Translations under genes and position numbers: made by a program
NCBI GenBank assembly: GCA_013396525.1
Contig: VWYX01000632.1
Coordinates: 196,930-260,929, forward strand
Direction of reading: 5' to 3'
Length of the DNA: 64,000 nt
Source: Chaetorhynchus papuensis
Taxonomy: Eukaryota; Chordata; Aves; Passeriformes; Rhipiduridae
Notes under the pieces: generated by a model
What the model saw: only the letters and a program-made list of their open reading frames with translations
Database searches by the model: none
What the model was told of the DNA's origin: nothing
Shown: one piece after another, positions 35,580 through 48,225 of the stretch
How positions within the stretch are numbered: position 1 is the first letter of the stretch
Layout: every line of letters begins with the position of its first letter

Positions 35580-38530
35580 AATTCAAACACTTCTCAACCT
35601 GAGATTTTAAGAGCAGGCTGTCATGTGTTTTTAGGATGGACAGCTGAGGAAAATGAGAGTGACACTTTTCCAAGTAAGAAAATATTCATGCAATTAAGCA
35701 TAATTTTTTTAGGACTCTTTTGACACTTCATTTGCATATTTTAGTAAAACAGAAGAAGAGTAGGATAAAACAAAATCTTCCTTAGCTCGTTATATTGTTC
35801 CATAGCATTAGATGTTAACCTGTCCTAATTCCTCTTGTAGCTTCTCCTTGCTGATAGCATCTGTTAATATAAATCCTGTCTGTGAACAGACTGCAGGGTT
35901 CCTAGCTTGGTCTACCCTGTGACTTTTTTTGTGGTAAACAGAACAATGCATTATGAAAAAAGAGAGAATGTAGGGCCTGATCCAAATAGCTGTGTTTTTT
36001 TTTTTATATTGTGCTCAATGTGCTTTCAAGTCAGCTTCTCTAGAGAATCCCTTGCAAAGCAATCTCTATGAATGTTCATCTGAATTTTTAAAGAAGTGCA
36101 CTTAGCATAAATCCAGACTGTTTTGTTTCTTTTTTTTGCAATGCACATCAAAAATGTTCTCAGAAATTTTTGCAGCGAAAACAGCTATAATCATGTGTTG
36201 GAAAATATTCATTCTTTCTATTTGCATGAATAATTAAGTTTTGACTAGGCAAAGAAACATAATGGAGAGCGGAAAAGCATAAGAATGATTCTACCCTAAT
36301 TGTTTGGTTGTGCATTCATAGATAAGAAGCCTAATTCTTGCTCAGAAGAATATATGAGTAAATAATACAAAGCAATTTCAGAAAAATAGATAGTATACAC
36401 ATCTTCAAATCTTTCAAAGCCTCTCCAAAGACGACTTTATCTTTGTGATTATTAAATTTCTTATTGTGTAGGAAATATAGTTTTAATTTGTTTATAGTAG
36501 AATCATGTTGCAAATGTAGTTCTTCTATTTACATTTTTTTTTCCCTAAACACCTGAATAAGAGGGGCACATTTTGCTTCTCTACCTATATCTTCCAAGAT
36601 AAATGTGTGTTAGGACTTCAGTAGTTATTCTATGGAAGTTAATACCAGCTTTTGTAATATCTGTTCAGAACCCTTAGGTCACTAATGGGCTTTCAGTGAC
36701 TTCTTTTGGGTTGCCTACATCAGCATGCAAACCACTGTACTTCAGCTAAAATACGTGGCAGCCGATGGCTTACCAGAGTGAGGAGTCTAACCTGATGAGA
36801 CTGCACAGTGGTAAATCAGAGTATAGATAGGTACCTTCTTACAAAGTCTTAGTCACCTAATTTTAATTTATATTTTAAAAGCACCTACAGCTTTTCCTAT
36901 AATTTTCTAAAGGCTAGGATAGTTTCTAGAGTTAACTGGCTTCATTTTATGCTGACCTCAGATATCCAAGTCTTTCCAACTCCACTTGAACTATGAATTC
37001 TAATGGGAGGAAGGCAGAAAATTATTAACGTAAACTGTCTTTGGGGTAGAGGTCTTTTCCACATCCAACAAACACTTAGCTCTTTTGCTTACTAAGTTAA
37101 TGACTGATTAATGCACTAGAAGAATTTGTTGAAATAGGTATTCCATGTCCAAGATGTATGGTTCTAGCCTGCTTTATAATATCATGGTCTGTCTTTAATT
37201 GATTGAATTATACATGTTTATGGAAAGATAACTGTTTAATATCATTTTAACGTTTCTTTTTCTTTTATTTAAACTTAAACACAGGCATGTGTTTGAAATT
37301 ATGAGTGCAGAGAATTATTTTTATAGATTATGTACCACTTGTCTGACATAATTTTCAAAAATAAAGTTTATTCCGAGGTAGAGGTTTCAAATAAGTCATA
37401 TATGCCCTAAAAGCTTCTTTTCTTCCTCTTAATTGACTGTAAGGAGACTTATGATAATATCTAGTGTAGAAGCATCTTTTTTTTTCACGTATATCAAAAC
37501 ATCAATGAGTCCAATCCAAGTGCTGAGAGACTGGCAGAATTGAATTCCTAGGAAAGAACAAAATTTCAGAGTAGATTTAATAAACAGAAATTTTGAATTG
37601 TTTGTTATATCATCTTCAGTAACATATTCACTCCAGTAGTAGTAGTAGTAGTAGTACTAAAAGATAATAGAGTTGTTTTTATTTTCTGTATTTATCTGTG
37701 ATAGCAGTTTAATAATAATATGCAGCTGGATGAATTTTTGGTGGTTCTGCATGATATTCACACAACTGTCACTGACATGAAAGAGATGTAGGAAGTCAAC
37801 ATACTGAATGCTGCCATACCTTTCCTTCAACAGTGGTGAGTCTCACTTTTTTTTCCTAATTTGTTCGCTGTTATGAGATCATCTGAGCGCCTGTAGGAAT
37901 CTCTCCTGCAAGAAACAAAATATTCATTGCCAATGGAGATTTTACTTTTTTTAAAAAAATATTTTTACAAATATGTTGTGTTACATGAATAAAATTGCAT
38001 AAATTACCCATTTTTGGGGGGATAGATGTGGGGCTGGATTTAATATCTGCTTTCACAAATAGTTTTATTTAGTCTGTAAAGATGCTTAGAATAGCTTTAC
38101 ACCAATTCCTGTGTGATTTTTATCTAGGTCAATTTTCATAAAATTATGTGAAAATGCATAATATATAATATTCATACAATTACTTTCAGAGATAACAGCT
38201 GTAGCCTTCTCTATGGCAGTTTGACAGCAAAACTGTTGTGATGGTGTTTGGATGTTGCAGTAAAAACTGTAACTTTTTTTCATAATAACCTGAAACTTAA
38301 CTTTTCCCATACTAGAGCATATTAGAAATAAGAAGTCACACTATAGTGTTGTGATAGCTTCTTCTGTATTTCTAGTGCTTCCTTTTGAACTAAAGGTAGA
38401 CTTGCAGCTGAAAAATAATGATATGGAAACTGATTTTTGCATCAGTTTATTATCATGGACAATTCAGATTATAACTCTTATTGGGAAAGTCCCTCTGTTT
38501 CTCAGAGAAATATCAAATATCCTATATAGG
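35580..38530. other. unassigned AT-rich sequence, nothing identified
   Basis: No gene or transposon recognised. Octamer motifs are at 35730 and 36230. A short AGT microsatellite is listed separately. Confidence 0.5.
37635..37655. repeat. (AGT)n microsatellite, 7 units
   Basis: Seven perfect AGT units. Confidence 0.9.
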
Positions 38531-38925
38531 ACTGAGTTGCCAAGGTTTTGGTAGGGGGTGGTCTGCAGAGGTTGTTTTATGAGAAAATGCCAGAAGATGC
38601 CCCCCCATGGAGGACAGAGCAGTTCCAGGCAGCTTTAAGGACCCAATGTTGGCCGAAGTTGAGCCCACTAATGACATTGGTAGCGTCTCTATGATAACTT
38701 ATCTAAGAAAGGGTAAAATCCACTGCACAGAAGCTGTGACAGAAAAGTGAGAAAATATGAGAGAAACAACCCTGCACGTACCCAGCTCCATAAAAACCAG
38801 GAAGAGGAGGTGTTTCAGGCACCAGAACTGAGATTCCCCTACAGCCTATGATGAAGACCACAGAGACATAGGTTGTCTTCCTGTGGCCCAAGGAGACCCA
38901 TGGAAGGTGGACCCACCTAAAGTCA
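38531..38925 (+). mobile_element. LTR-family fragment, ERVL-like
   Basis: GC-richer block that resembles, from memory, a bird LTR-type repeat: GTTGCCAAGGTTTTGGTAG, then AGCCCACTAATGACATTGGT, GTCTCTATGATAACTTATCT, GTGAGAAAATATGAGAGAAA, and GAGATTCCCCTACAGCCTAT with a GCCCAAGGAGACCCATGGA pattern after it. The last part shares the CCCCTACAGCC or CCCTGCAGCC theme with the middle of the LTR at 510-1441, so the two probably belong to related families. No poly(A) signal or TG/CA border is preserved, so it is a truncated piece. Confidence 0.5.
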
Positions 38926-40117
38926 TATAAACAAAATCATTGTAGTCCATGCCACTTAAAAATTTACAGATTTTCTTCCTTCGAAGTGAACCCCTCTCCA
39001 CAGAGCCAAGAAAGGAACCATGTTTTTACATCTTCTTTGTTTTCCATTTTTGCAGACGCTGATATAAATAAGGCTGAACCAGACCCTATGTGCACAACTA
39101 ACATATTTTTAGTCATAAACCCTGATATCTCAAGCTCATTTCACTTTTCCTGTACATTCACACAGTAGCCAGACAAAATTCATTGTTTAGATTTATGAGC
39201 AGAATGTATGAATTATCAGACTCCTGCACAATGTATTTTAAGGTCATCATATTTACGTAATTATTACTCTACCATACTATGCACCGGCTGAGGAGACTGT
39301 AAACACAGTCTTTCTGATCCAAATATTGTTAGATCAAATTAATTTCTTACTAGGGTTGCAATGTCATAACTGTAAGCAGAATTCATTGCACTAGTTTCCT
39401 AAGAAAAAATTACTAGTCAAAAGCTAGTTGCCTCTTTTCTTACCGCTGCTTCTCAATTAGAGGTGTTGTTTAGGTGAGCTTGTTGTTTCTTTTCTCAGCA
39501 TCTGGACCTATGCCAGAAGTTCATAGGGATATAATTAAGGTCTTCACATGCCAAAGAGTGAATGAAAAACTCATGAAACATTACCAAGTAGTGTTTAGGG
39601 GCTAAGTTTTATAGAAAGTCCTGCCAGGAATCAAGGAACTGATGCAAAGTTTGAAAGTGGTAAATACCTTTGGGGTATTTTAAGAGAACCAGACAGATGC
39701 TCAGGAAACTGAAAAAATACCAGCATAGTAATTAGTTCTTATTCCTGAAGAGAAGTTGAATTTGGGACCAATTCAAAATGAGGGGCAAAGGAGCTTAGAG
39801 TATATCTTATTCTTCAAAATGTACTTGCAAGAACGATCAGCTGTCATGCCACATTAAACAAGTTTTTATTATGTGCAGGAAATTGAAAGTACTAAGCCAT
39901 TACATATACTAAGAACTTCTGCTGTACGCATCACAAGAACAGACCATCAGAATGCACATAGGTTACATGTGAGGTTTTATACACACTATATTCCACTATT
40001 TTCCCTGTTACAATATACCATGAATGTAAAATTTCATGTAACCATTTAGGTCATGGCACAGCACTTGAAAAAAAATGTAGCGAAAGCATAGTTTTGGTGG
40101 GTGACATGGTCGCATGT
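38926..40117. other. unassigned sequence, nothing identified
   Basis: AT-rich unique-looking DNA with no gene recognised. Confidence 0.5.
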
Positions 40118-40612
40118 CATCAAATCATAAAATGGCCTGGGATCTTGAAAGATCATCTGGTCCAATCTTTTGTGGGAAGGACAACCTTGATGAGATTATC
40201 TACCTGCCTGTCTAATGGCATTTTGACAACATCCAGTGATTTTCCTTTGTAGAACTTGATATTATTCTCTGGCCATTTCTTCAGTTTGTCAAGATTCCTC
40301 TAAATGGCAGAACAATCACCTGATTAGTCATTAACTCCTTCCAGTGTTGTGTTGTCTGCAAACATTCTGAGTCTGCACTTTTCTCAGTCACTGAGGTTGT
40401 TCATGAAGCTTGGAGCTTCATCCATTCATTTGGAGCCAGTGTTGACCTCTAGGGTATGCTGCTGGTGATTGGCCTCCAGCTGAACTTCATGGTGCTCCTT
40501 ATAATTATTTCAAGTCTGGAAATTCAACCAGTTTTAAGTCCACCTTATTGACCACTTATCTGGCTTTACCCTCAGTGGTAGATCCCCTTCTCTGCTGGTG
40601 TCATATTCACAT
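40118..40612 (-). mobile_element. CR1 LINE 3' region, antisense, older copy
   Basis: Minus-strand CR1. Its 3' end is at the left: the tail units ATTTTATG and ATTTGATG on the minus strand are visible as CATCAAATCATAAAATGG (40118-40135). Then comes antisense UTR (ATCATCTGGTCCAATC). Farther right are antisense ORF2 sequences equivalent to the end of the reverse-transcriptase region (GTTGTGTTGTCTGCAAACAT, GAGGTTGTTCATGAAGCTTG, TGATTGGCCTCCAGCTGAAC). Divergence is clearly higher than in the 42-48 kb copies. No frame survives. Confidence 0.8.
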
Positions 40613-41804
40613 GTTTTTCTTTTTTTTTTTTCTCTAGAATTGTAATATAGAAACAACAGAATTGAAACCAAGAAATTGTTCAGAGTTTGCTGACACATAA
40701 GGCACTAAAATTCGTTGGACTGAACAAAAGCATGTGTTTTTTCCATAAACAAGAAAGTATGCTTTGACCTCTTTTTTCTTAAGCTCAAATGCCCAGAATT
40801 TTGTGCTCAAGCTCTGCTAAAATCCAGAAATTATATGGTGTAGCACTAACTGTCTCTGGGGTATAAAGTCTATTGTATGCCAAGCATCTTCAATATTCGT
40901 GGACAGAATATTGAATCAAACCCTCATGAAATCAGCTATAGCACCTGTCCTTTTAATATTGTTTGAAAATATGGAGGTAGTTACTTCTGAGTTTAGACAT
41001 AATCTACCTATTACAACCACCCTGTAAATAGTCTACTGACTGGAACACTTGGAGAGCTTAGGTTCAGTGCTTAAGAAGATACAGATTCAAATTTTCTACT
41101 GTCTGTTCTCTAGACAAAGATTGGCTAATATATCCTTCATAGACATCTTAAAAAGATTAATTCTATGTTCTCTCTGATGGGAGAGTTTCAACAGGATATA
41201 TTAAAAGTGCCTTCATCCCAACTCTTAGTTGTCTCTAGACCAGAATGCAGAAGTGACAGTATGCTGTATGTGTTGGATGTGTGCCTTACCTGGATCCAGA
41301 AATGGAGCATCACCTCCAGCCGCACACATTTTAAAATAAATTGCAATTACTGACAGTTTCTTAAAAAAAATAATAAGAAGAAGCAGAACATGAGCTTTTC
41401 TGCTTGAATGTACATATTTTCTATAAATTCAGAAACTCTGGTTCTAGACATGTGGAATATTAAACATATCCAAATCCTTACTATTTTCTACCTGATGAAC
41501 TGTGTGTGCTTTCAAAAGCCTGAGTGCAACATCACTTCAGCTGCTGTGGAGTAGTAACATTGCCTTGGTAATCAAGTTTGACAAAAACAAGTTGGAAATA
41601 TGAAAGTAAGATACTATCTGCTTAATATCATATCAGTATTGTATCATTATTTTGTATTTTATTTGATTTGATTTGTCACTAAATATAAAATATATATATT
41701 TTTTAATAGCAGATGTATTTTATTCCAGGGTTGCATCAAAAATAAATCTGAACTCTAGCTTAAAAGACCATCGCTTTCACCCAAATGAACAGGATTAAAG
41801 AATG
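40613..41804. other. unassigned sequence, nothing identified
   Basis: AT-rich sequence with a T-run near 40620 and TA-rich patch near 41685. No gene or repeat family recognised. Confidence 0.5.
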
Positions 41805-41900
41805 NNNNNNNNNNNNNNNNNNNNNNNNNNNNNNNNNNNNNNNNNNNNNNNNNNNNNNNNNNNNNNNNNNNNNNNNNNNNNNNNNNNNNNNNNNNNNNNN
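41805..41900. other. assembly gap (96 N)
   Basis: Short run of N, about 165 bp left of a minus-strand CR1 copy. Confidence 0.99.
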
Positions 41901-42065
41901 AATTATTATAAAATTTTAAAAATTGAGTTCAAAAACTTTAAATAATTTCTCTGCCATAAAATTCCTGTTTGCCTTTTACAGAGCAGTGGATCCAGTTTGT
42001 ATAAAAAAAGGATTTGGTTTTTTTTTCTTTCTTTAGGAAACTTAATAGATAATTTACAGAAACTT

Positions 42066-43110
42066 AGAACATGTGGGTTGGAAGGCACCTTTAAGACTGT
42101 CTACTTTCACCCCTCCTGCCATGGGCAGGGACTTCTTTCATCAGACCAGGTTTGTCAAAGCCCTATCCAACATTGCCTTGAACACTTGTCCAGGGATGGA
42201 ACATCCACAACTTCTCTGTCAACCTGGTCCCATGTTTAACCACCCTCACAGTAAAGAATTTTTTCCTTACATCTGATACAAACCTACTCTCTTTTAGCTT
42301 AAAGCCTTTACCCCTTGTCCTGTAAAAAGTCCCTCTCCAGGTTTCCTCTAGGTCCCTTAGGAATTGGAAAGCTGCTATAAAGTCTCCCCAAAGCCTTTGC
42401 TTCTCCAGGCTGAACAACCCCAGCTCTCTCAGCCTGTGTTCATAGGAGAGGTGTTGGAGCCCTCAGTTCATTTTCATGGCCCTCCTCTGGACCCACTCCA
42501 AGATGTCCATGTCCTTCCTATGTTAGAAGCTCCAAAGATGGATGCAATACTCCAGTTGTCTCCCTGAGCAGAATACAGGGGATGAATCACCTTCCTTGAC
42601 CTGACTGTCACCTTTCTTTTGATGCAGCCCAGGACAAAGATGGCTTTCTGGGTTGCAGGCACACATTGCCGCCTCATGTCCAACTCTTCATCCACCAGTA
42701 TTCCCAAGTGCTCTTTGCCAGGGTTGCTCTCGATCTATTTATCTCTCAGTTTTTATTGAAAGGGGGGTTTTCCCTGACGCAGGTGCAGGAGATAGCACTT
42801 GGCCTTTTTGAACTTCATGAGGTTCCCCATGGGCCCACCTCTCAAGTCTGTCAAGGTCCCTCTGGATGGAATCCCTTCCCTCCAGCACATCGACTGCAGC
42901 GTGCACCTTAGTGTTGTCAGCAAACCTGCGGAGGGCGCACTTGATCCCACTGTTCATGTCATAGACAATGGTATAAAACACAACTGGTTCCAATAAAATC
43001 CTTGAAAAATGCTTCACTGGTCTCCACTTGGGCATCAGGCCATTGACCATAAGTCTTTGAGTGTGACCATCCTTATCCACTGAGTGGTCCATCCATACAT
43101 GAAAGAGAAG
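42066..43110 (-). mobile_element. CR1 LINE, reverse-transcriptase C-terminal part to 3' UTR, antisense
   Basis: The best preserved minus-strand CR1. From right to left on the minus strand it runs from the late reverse-transcriptase domain, through the ORF2 C-terminus, into the 3' UTR (plus-strand GGGTTGGAAGGCACC at 42074). The minus-strand frame at 42739-43092 reads RRFADNTKVHAAVDVLEGR and IQRDLDRLERWAHGEP. In intact CR1 the first segment holds the catalytic FADD box, so the second aspartate is lost here (FADN). The next segment, in another frame at 42474-42707, reads GILVDEELDMRRQC and GCIKRKVTVRSRKVI. Frames shift between pieces and the 8-bp terminal repeats are not recognisable at 42066. 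Dead copy. Confidence 0.93.
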
Positions 43111-45424
43111 AAATTTTCTTGATGTTTACTGTTTGATTTTTCTGTCCTTACCCCAGGAAAGCCAAGACTCTTGTGCCCAGCCAAACTGGGGACCCTTTAC
43201 TGATTGGCCCCGTTGGATCAGAGGGCAGTTTGACTAACTTATTCAGGAATACACACCAACACCCTCAGCAAAATTCCTCACTTAATTCAAGTATGTTGCA
43301 CACTGGCAGTGACTTAACTCTCTTTATTAATTGTGCACCTTGATTTTCCTTAGATGTTGTCCAACCTGGACTACTACTAAAGGGGGGCAGTCCTTTATTC
43401 TTCCAGTCCTTGTCTTTTCAGGGATAGATATTCTGTACCTCTAATGAAGGGTTGTACTCCAAGCATACCTTCTATACGGTGCAAGTAGAAAACAGCAGGA
43501 AAATAAACATCAAGATGTTTGCACACCAGAGACTGTACAGGACCTTTAGCCTAACAGCTTCCCTCAGAAAGCTATTTTTCTTCTTCCTCTTGAATGGCCT
43601 CATCCTCTATTTCTGCCAACTGGTTCTACAATTATAATTAGAGTTGTTAGTCTCTGCCTACCTGAAATAATTGCAGGGTAATTATCCTTACCATACTGAA
43701 CATGAGGTGCCTGGATCAAAGAAAAATTTACCTATGATTAGACAGGCAAAAGACAAAAGGACAAAAGGATAAGCAAAAGCCTTCTTGTCCATATGAAGTA
43801 AATAACTTTGGACTAGGCCTACTAGAAGATAAGTGGCCTCACATTCTGAGATTGCAAGCAAGTAACTTTTTAATTCTTACCATTCTAAGTGGGTACCAGA
43901 GCCCTATGACAGGTGTAGGGGTTTCTTATATTACATCTGGCAAGAAGTAAACACAACAACTTGGCATTCTGTGATTCCAGCAAGTAATATGGTGAACAGA
44001 AACTCACCCACAGCTCACCCAAGCAAGAAGTGTCAGACACTATATTGACTCATCCTGAGGTTGTAACTTCAGTCAACTGGCCTTAACAGCTTCAAGTGCT
44101 ATCCTAAATACAGTCTTCATGTTTCTTTTAAGATAGGAGTGATGAGTTCCAGTGTTTAGTTCATTCACCCTGGATATAAGGTTGCTATCTGAAAAGTTTA
44201 AAACTCCATTTTCAACCTCACAATAACATGTCTTAACAACTACACTGCAGGTTATGTCGGTAACCATTTACGGTTGCTCTTTATCTCTCTTCTTGAAGCC
44301 TTGCCATGGGGACAAATAAAATGAAACAAGATTCATCCAGGATTGGAAAAAGAGAAAGGTAAAGAAGCTATTCATCTGAAGGGCAGAGACTTCAGTCCAA
44401 GTCCATGCATTCTGCATTACAAAGTCACTGAATAAAATACAAATACACTCCAGGTTTCAAGGCTGAAACTGAATATTTCTCAGTCCTATGCATAGACATT
44501 CTGTAATTAAGATTTTTTTTCTTCCTGGAAAAATAGAACGTGAATTGTTCTTTCTTATAGATGCACAGCTTTAGCAGACATGATTTTTGAGTATATCTGA
44601 TCCATCTTAACCTAAAGTACTGTGGGGAGGGGCAGATACAATGTTCTTGAAAAATAGAAGTGAGAGAAAACATTTGTCAAGATAAGAAAAATTGGGGTCA
44701 CACTGTTTTTTGCCAATAAATTAATTCCTAAAAAGTTGGGAAGACTGTTTCTAAAAGAGTAATATCTTTTCTCTTCTTTCTGAGGGTTAGCATTTCTGTT
44801 TCAAAAACTAGTTTTCAGTTAATAGAGATGACATGCTGAATCTGAATTTGAGCAACAAAGAGTTGAAGATTAAAATGAAGATCTGTCCTTAACATTTTAT
44901 TTTGAATGACTCTAGACCTTTACTACCATTTTTAGATCTTCTTTGTGAAGCACCTTAATGTTCCCAGAAGTACTGAGTACTCTACCACTATATGAGCTTT
45001 TGTGAAGAGTACTGAGTTATCAAGACACTTCTTTTATGTACAGTTCTACTGAAATCTAGGCCCTCTCTATCAAAGTCCTTTATCTACACTATCTTCTAGC
45101 ACCTGTGATTTAAGCTAACTTTTTTGACTTTAAATTACAGTAGAGCAGAAAAAGACCTGAAACAACAAGCCAAATGCCTCAGAAAGCAAGCAACAAACAC
45201 CCAGGTTACAGGCAGATTCTTCAGTTCCCGAAAATGTGGATATAAACTGTATATGGTAGACACAGAACCCTTCCTTCTCTTGTCCTGCTCAAGATAAGCT
45301 GGTGAAAGAGGCCTCCAAATCATAAAGTTTATTTGCTCAGCCTGGACATGAATTATCTTCAGATTCACCCATCAATATAAGCAAATCCTAAATCCAATAT
45401 TTGAGCTAGCTTTTAGTCAATATG
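43111..45424. other. unassigned sequence between two opposed CR1 copies
   Basis: The first part (about 43130-43420) is GC-richer and includes CCAGCCAAACTGGGGACCC and GGATCAGAGGGCAG. It may be a fragment of another retroelement but I do not recognise it. The rest is AT-rich. No gene is supported. Confidence 0.45.
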
Positions 45425-46792
45425 CATTCCAGTGTCAATGAGATTGTCACGCTGAAGTCCTCAGTGACTGGAAAAAAGGGACTACTAATATTCATCTTTA
45501 AAAAGGTGTCATGGTTTGAAGCTTCAACCGACTACATTAGGGTAGTAAGGAGGCTCCTGGGAAGTACCAACCAGTTAGACTCACCTCAGTGCCCAGTAAG
45601 ATAAAGGGGTATGTCAAGGGAAGACAAGGAGGTGATTAGAGATAGCCAACAGGGCTTCATCAGGAGTAAATTTTGCCTAATAAATTTAGTGGCCTTCTAC
45701 AATAGAGTGACTGCATCAGTGGACAAGGGAATAGCTACAAATGTCACTTGCCGAGACTGATAAAGACCCTTTGATAAAGTCTCCCCTGATATACCTGCCT
45801 CTAAATCAGAGGCATATGGATTTCATGGATAAACTAAAAGATGGATAGGGAATTGGCTGGATTTTTGCATCCAAGGATTTACAGTCAATGGCTCAATGTC
45901 CAAGTGGGACCTAGCAATGGGACGTATCCCATAAGTGTCTGCACCAGCACAAATGTTATTTAACATATTCATCAGTAACACACAGTGTCTTGAACCTCAG
46001 CAAGTGTGCTGAAAACACCAAGATGTGTGGTGCAGTCAGCACACTGGAGGGAAGTGATGCCATCCAAAGGGACCTTAACAGTCTTGAGAAGTGGGCCTGT
46101 GCAAACCTCATGAAGTTCAACAAGGCCAAATGAAAGGTTCTGCACAGTGAAATCCTCAATATCAATAGACTGAGACATCAATGGATCAAGAACAACCCTG
46201 AGGAGAAGCACTTGGGAATACTGGGGGATGAAGAGTTGGACATGAGGCAGCAATGTGTGCCTGCAGCCTGGAAAGCCAAATGTGTCCTGGGCTACATCAA
46301 AAGAAGTGTGGCCAGAAGGTTGAGGGAGGTGATTCTCTCCCTCTAAAGAAGGGCCACAAAAATGATTGGAGGACTGAAGCACCTCTCATATGAAGACAAG
46401 ATGAAAGAACTGGGATTGTTCAGTCTGGAGAAGAGAATGCTCCAGGGAGACCTTATAGCAGCTTTCCAGTTCTAAAAGGGGCCTGTTGGAAAATTGTAGA
46501 GGTACTTTTTACCAGGGCCTGTACAGAACAAGAGACAAGGGTTTAAAAAGAAAGAAGGTAAATTTGGATTGCACCCAAAGAAGAAATTGATTACGATAAG
46601 GACATGGAGACACTGGGGCAAATTACCCAGAGAAGCTGTTGATTCTGCCACTGCTGGAAGTGTTCAAGGTCACACTGGGTCTTTGAGGTGCATAATGTAG
46701 TGAAAACTATCCCTGCCGTTGGTGAAGGGGTAGAAAAAAATGATCTTTTAAAGTCCTTTCCAGCCAAAACCATCCTAGATTCTATAGAATTT
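45425..46792 (+). mobile_element. CR1 LINE, long copy from mid reverse transcriptase to 3' end
   Basis: The longest CR1 piece here. It begins with sequence matching the DNA for the DWKKGN..IFKK region of the reverse transcriptase (ACTGGAAAAAAGGGA near 45468). It continues through the segment for YRPVSLTSVP (AGTACCAACCAGTTAGACTC), then QGFIRSKFCLINLVAFYN, and then TGGATAGGGAATTGGCTGG (WIGNWL). The catalytic FADD box has decayed to CAEN (AAGTGTGCTGAAAACACC near 46003). About 115 bp normally encoding SALVRPHLEYC through the following coil are missing at about 46345. After that it resumes at AGAAGGGCCACAAAAATGAT and runs to a worn 3' end (AACCATCCTAGATTCTATAG). Many stops are present, so the copy is non-functional. 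Confidence 0.93.
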
Positions 46793-48074
46793 TTGTGAAA
46801 TTGACCTTTTTCATAATTTTGGTTCTGATCAGGTTCAGCTTCATGGCAGATCTTAAACAGCTTGATCCCTATCAAGACCAAAATCTACTCTGGACATGTG
46901 AAGAAGTTTAATTCCATCAAGGGTAATAAAAAGGAATGTAAGTACCCCTAGTATTAGGTAGTGAGTGGTGTGTGGATTTTAGATCACAATACTGGACCTA
47001 GAAAAAAAAAAATGTTTAAATCCCATACTGGATTTGGCTATTTATATCTATGTAAATTACAGGGACATACAAAATGCTCAGACAGCTTTGGTGAAAGCAG
47101 TATGAAAGTAGAACAGCACAGCCCCTGCCAGTTTGTTTCAATGCCAAAACTCCAAACTCTGAGTCCAATCCTCTGGTATTTCTTCCAGTAAAATTTCTAA
47201 GCTGTACCCTTAATAATACTGGGTTTAAAATATCTTGTAGCAATAGCTATTTCTATTACAGTCCAAACACTGAAGGACTTTTTGTGATTACGGTCACACA
47301 GCAATAAAGCTTTCACCAGTGCTGTCATAGAGCTCTTAAAAAAATTCAAGCCAGCTACTTATCATTCAGTTCTTTGACTGGAAAACCATTAAACAAAAAA
47401 GAGAAATGTGAGCAGGAAGAAGGAGCTGTTCCAAACACTCTTGCATGATGTCCCTTGCCAGGGAAATGACTCTTTGGCTTCTTTGCACTTGGCTTGCTAG
47501 TTCTTTGCAGCTTTCATTTCTATACAATGAATAGTGCTCCAATGTGTTATGTGGAAATGGAAAAAAAAAAAGGTAAAAAGCCAATTATTTAACAAATATA
47601 AAATGAAAAATTTTAGAACTTATAAAATAGGCTCTGATTAGGATTCTGCTGAAATTCCTGATTTATAATTCAATATTTCTCTCCAGGTGTTGTGCGTTTC
47701 TGAGAAGTCAGAAAGGGAGATAATGTGAAATGTTTACAACATATGCAAAGTTAATCAGACACTGGTTTCCCATGTATTTTAAATGCAAATGCCTGGAAGG
47801 CTCCTGTTTGTGTGGCAACAGAACCCTCCACAAATATAAGAGCTTGTATTAACTTTCCTCCTCTTTTCTCAAAATATATATTCCACCTCCCAAACTTTCA
47901 CCCAGAAATGAAAAAAAAAAAAAAAAAGCAAGGAAAAATTAGTGTGTGTCACTAAGTGTATGAACAGATGATTCCACACTGCTAGCATAATGTTCAGAAA
48001 ATTCTACTGGTAAATACAGTTAGTGGGACACTGGGATAAATATAGAATTTGTCCAATCCATCAGGAAATTCTAT
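46793..48074. other. unassigned AT-rich sequence
   Basis: No gene or transposon recognised. A 17-base A run is at 47911-47927, and an octamer complement ATGCAAAT is at 47783-47790. Confidence 0.5.
47911..47927 (+). repeat. poly(A) run, 17 bases
   Basis: Uninterrupted A run. No retroposed transcript is recognisable upstream, so I do not call it a processed pseudogene tail. Confidence 0.9.
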
Positions 48075-48225
48075 TATCTTCCCCTCTTCCTGACTTCTTG
48101 TCAGTTTCCCTCCCTTTCTGCCTCTCTTCCTCCTTTCCTACAATCTGTTTGCTTTCTCTTCCTCCTTCTCTTCATTCTTCTTTGGAAGTTTTAAAGAGAA
48201 AGAAGGAAACAAAGAAAGAAACAAA
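48075..48225. repeat. polypyrimidine tract followed by polypurine tract
   Basis: About 48075-48183 is nearly all C and T on the plus strand, with short interruptions. About 48193-48224 is nearly all A and G. The switch in strand bias within 150 bp, directly beside the CR1 5' border, could let the two arms pair imperfectly. Confidence 0.7.

Noticed and set aside
37635..37655. CRISPR-like or regulatory repeat
   Set aside because: It is a plain AGT microsatellite. Nothing in the window has the spaced repeats of a CRISPR array.
42739..43092. 117-codon minus-strand frame as a host gene
   Set aside because: It is a CR1 reverse-transcriptase remnant with a damaged FADD box, and frames shift on both sides.
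47911..47927. Poly(A) run as the tail of a processed pseudogene
   Set aside because: No coding or transcript-like sequence precedes it, and processed pseudogenes are rare in birds.
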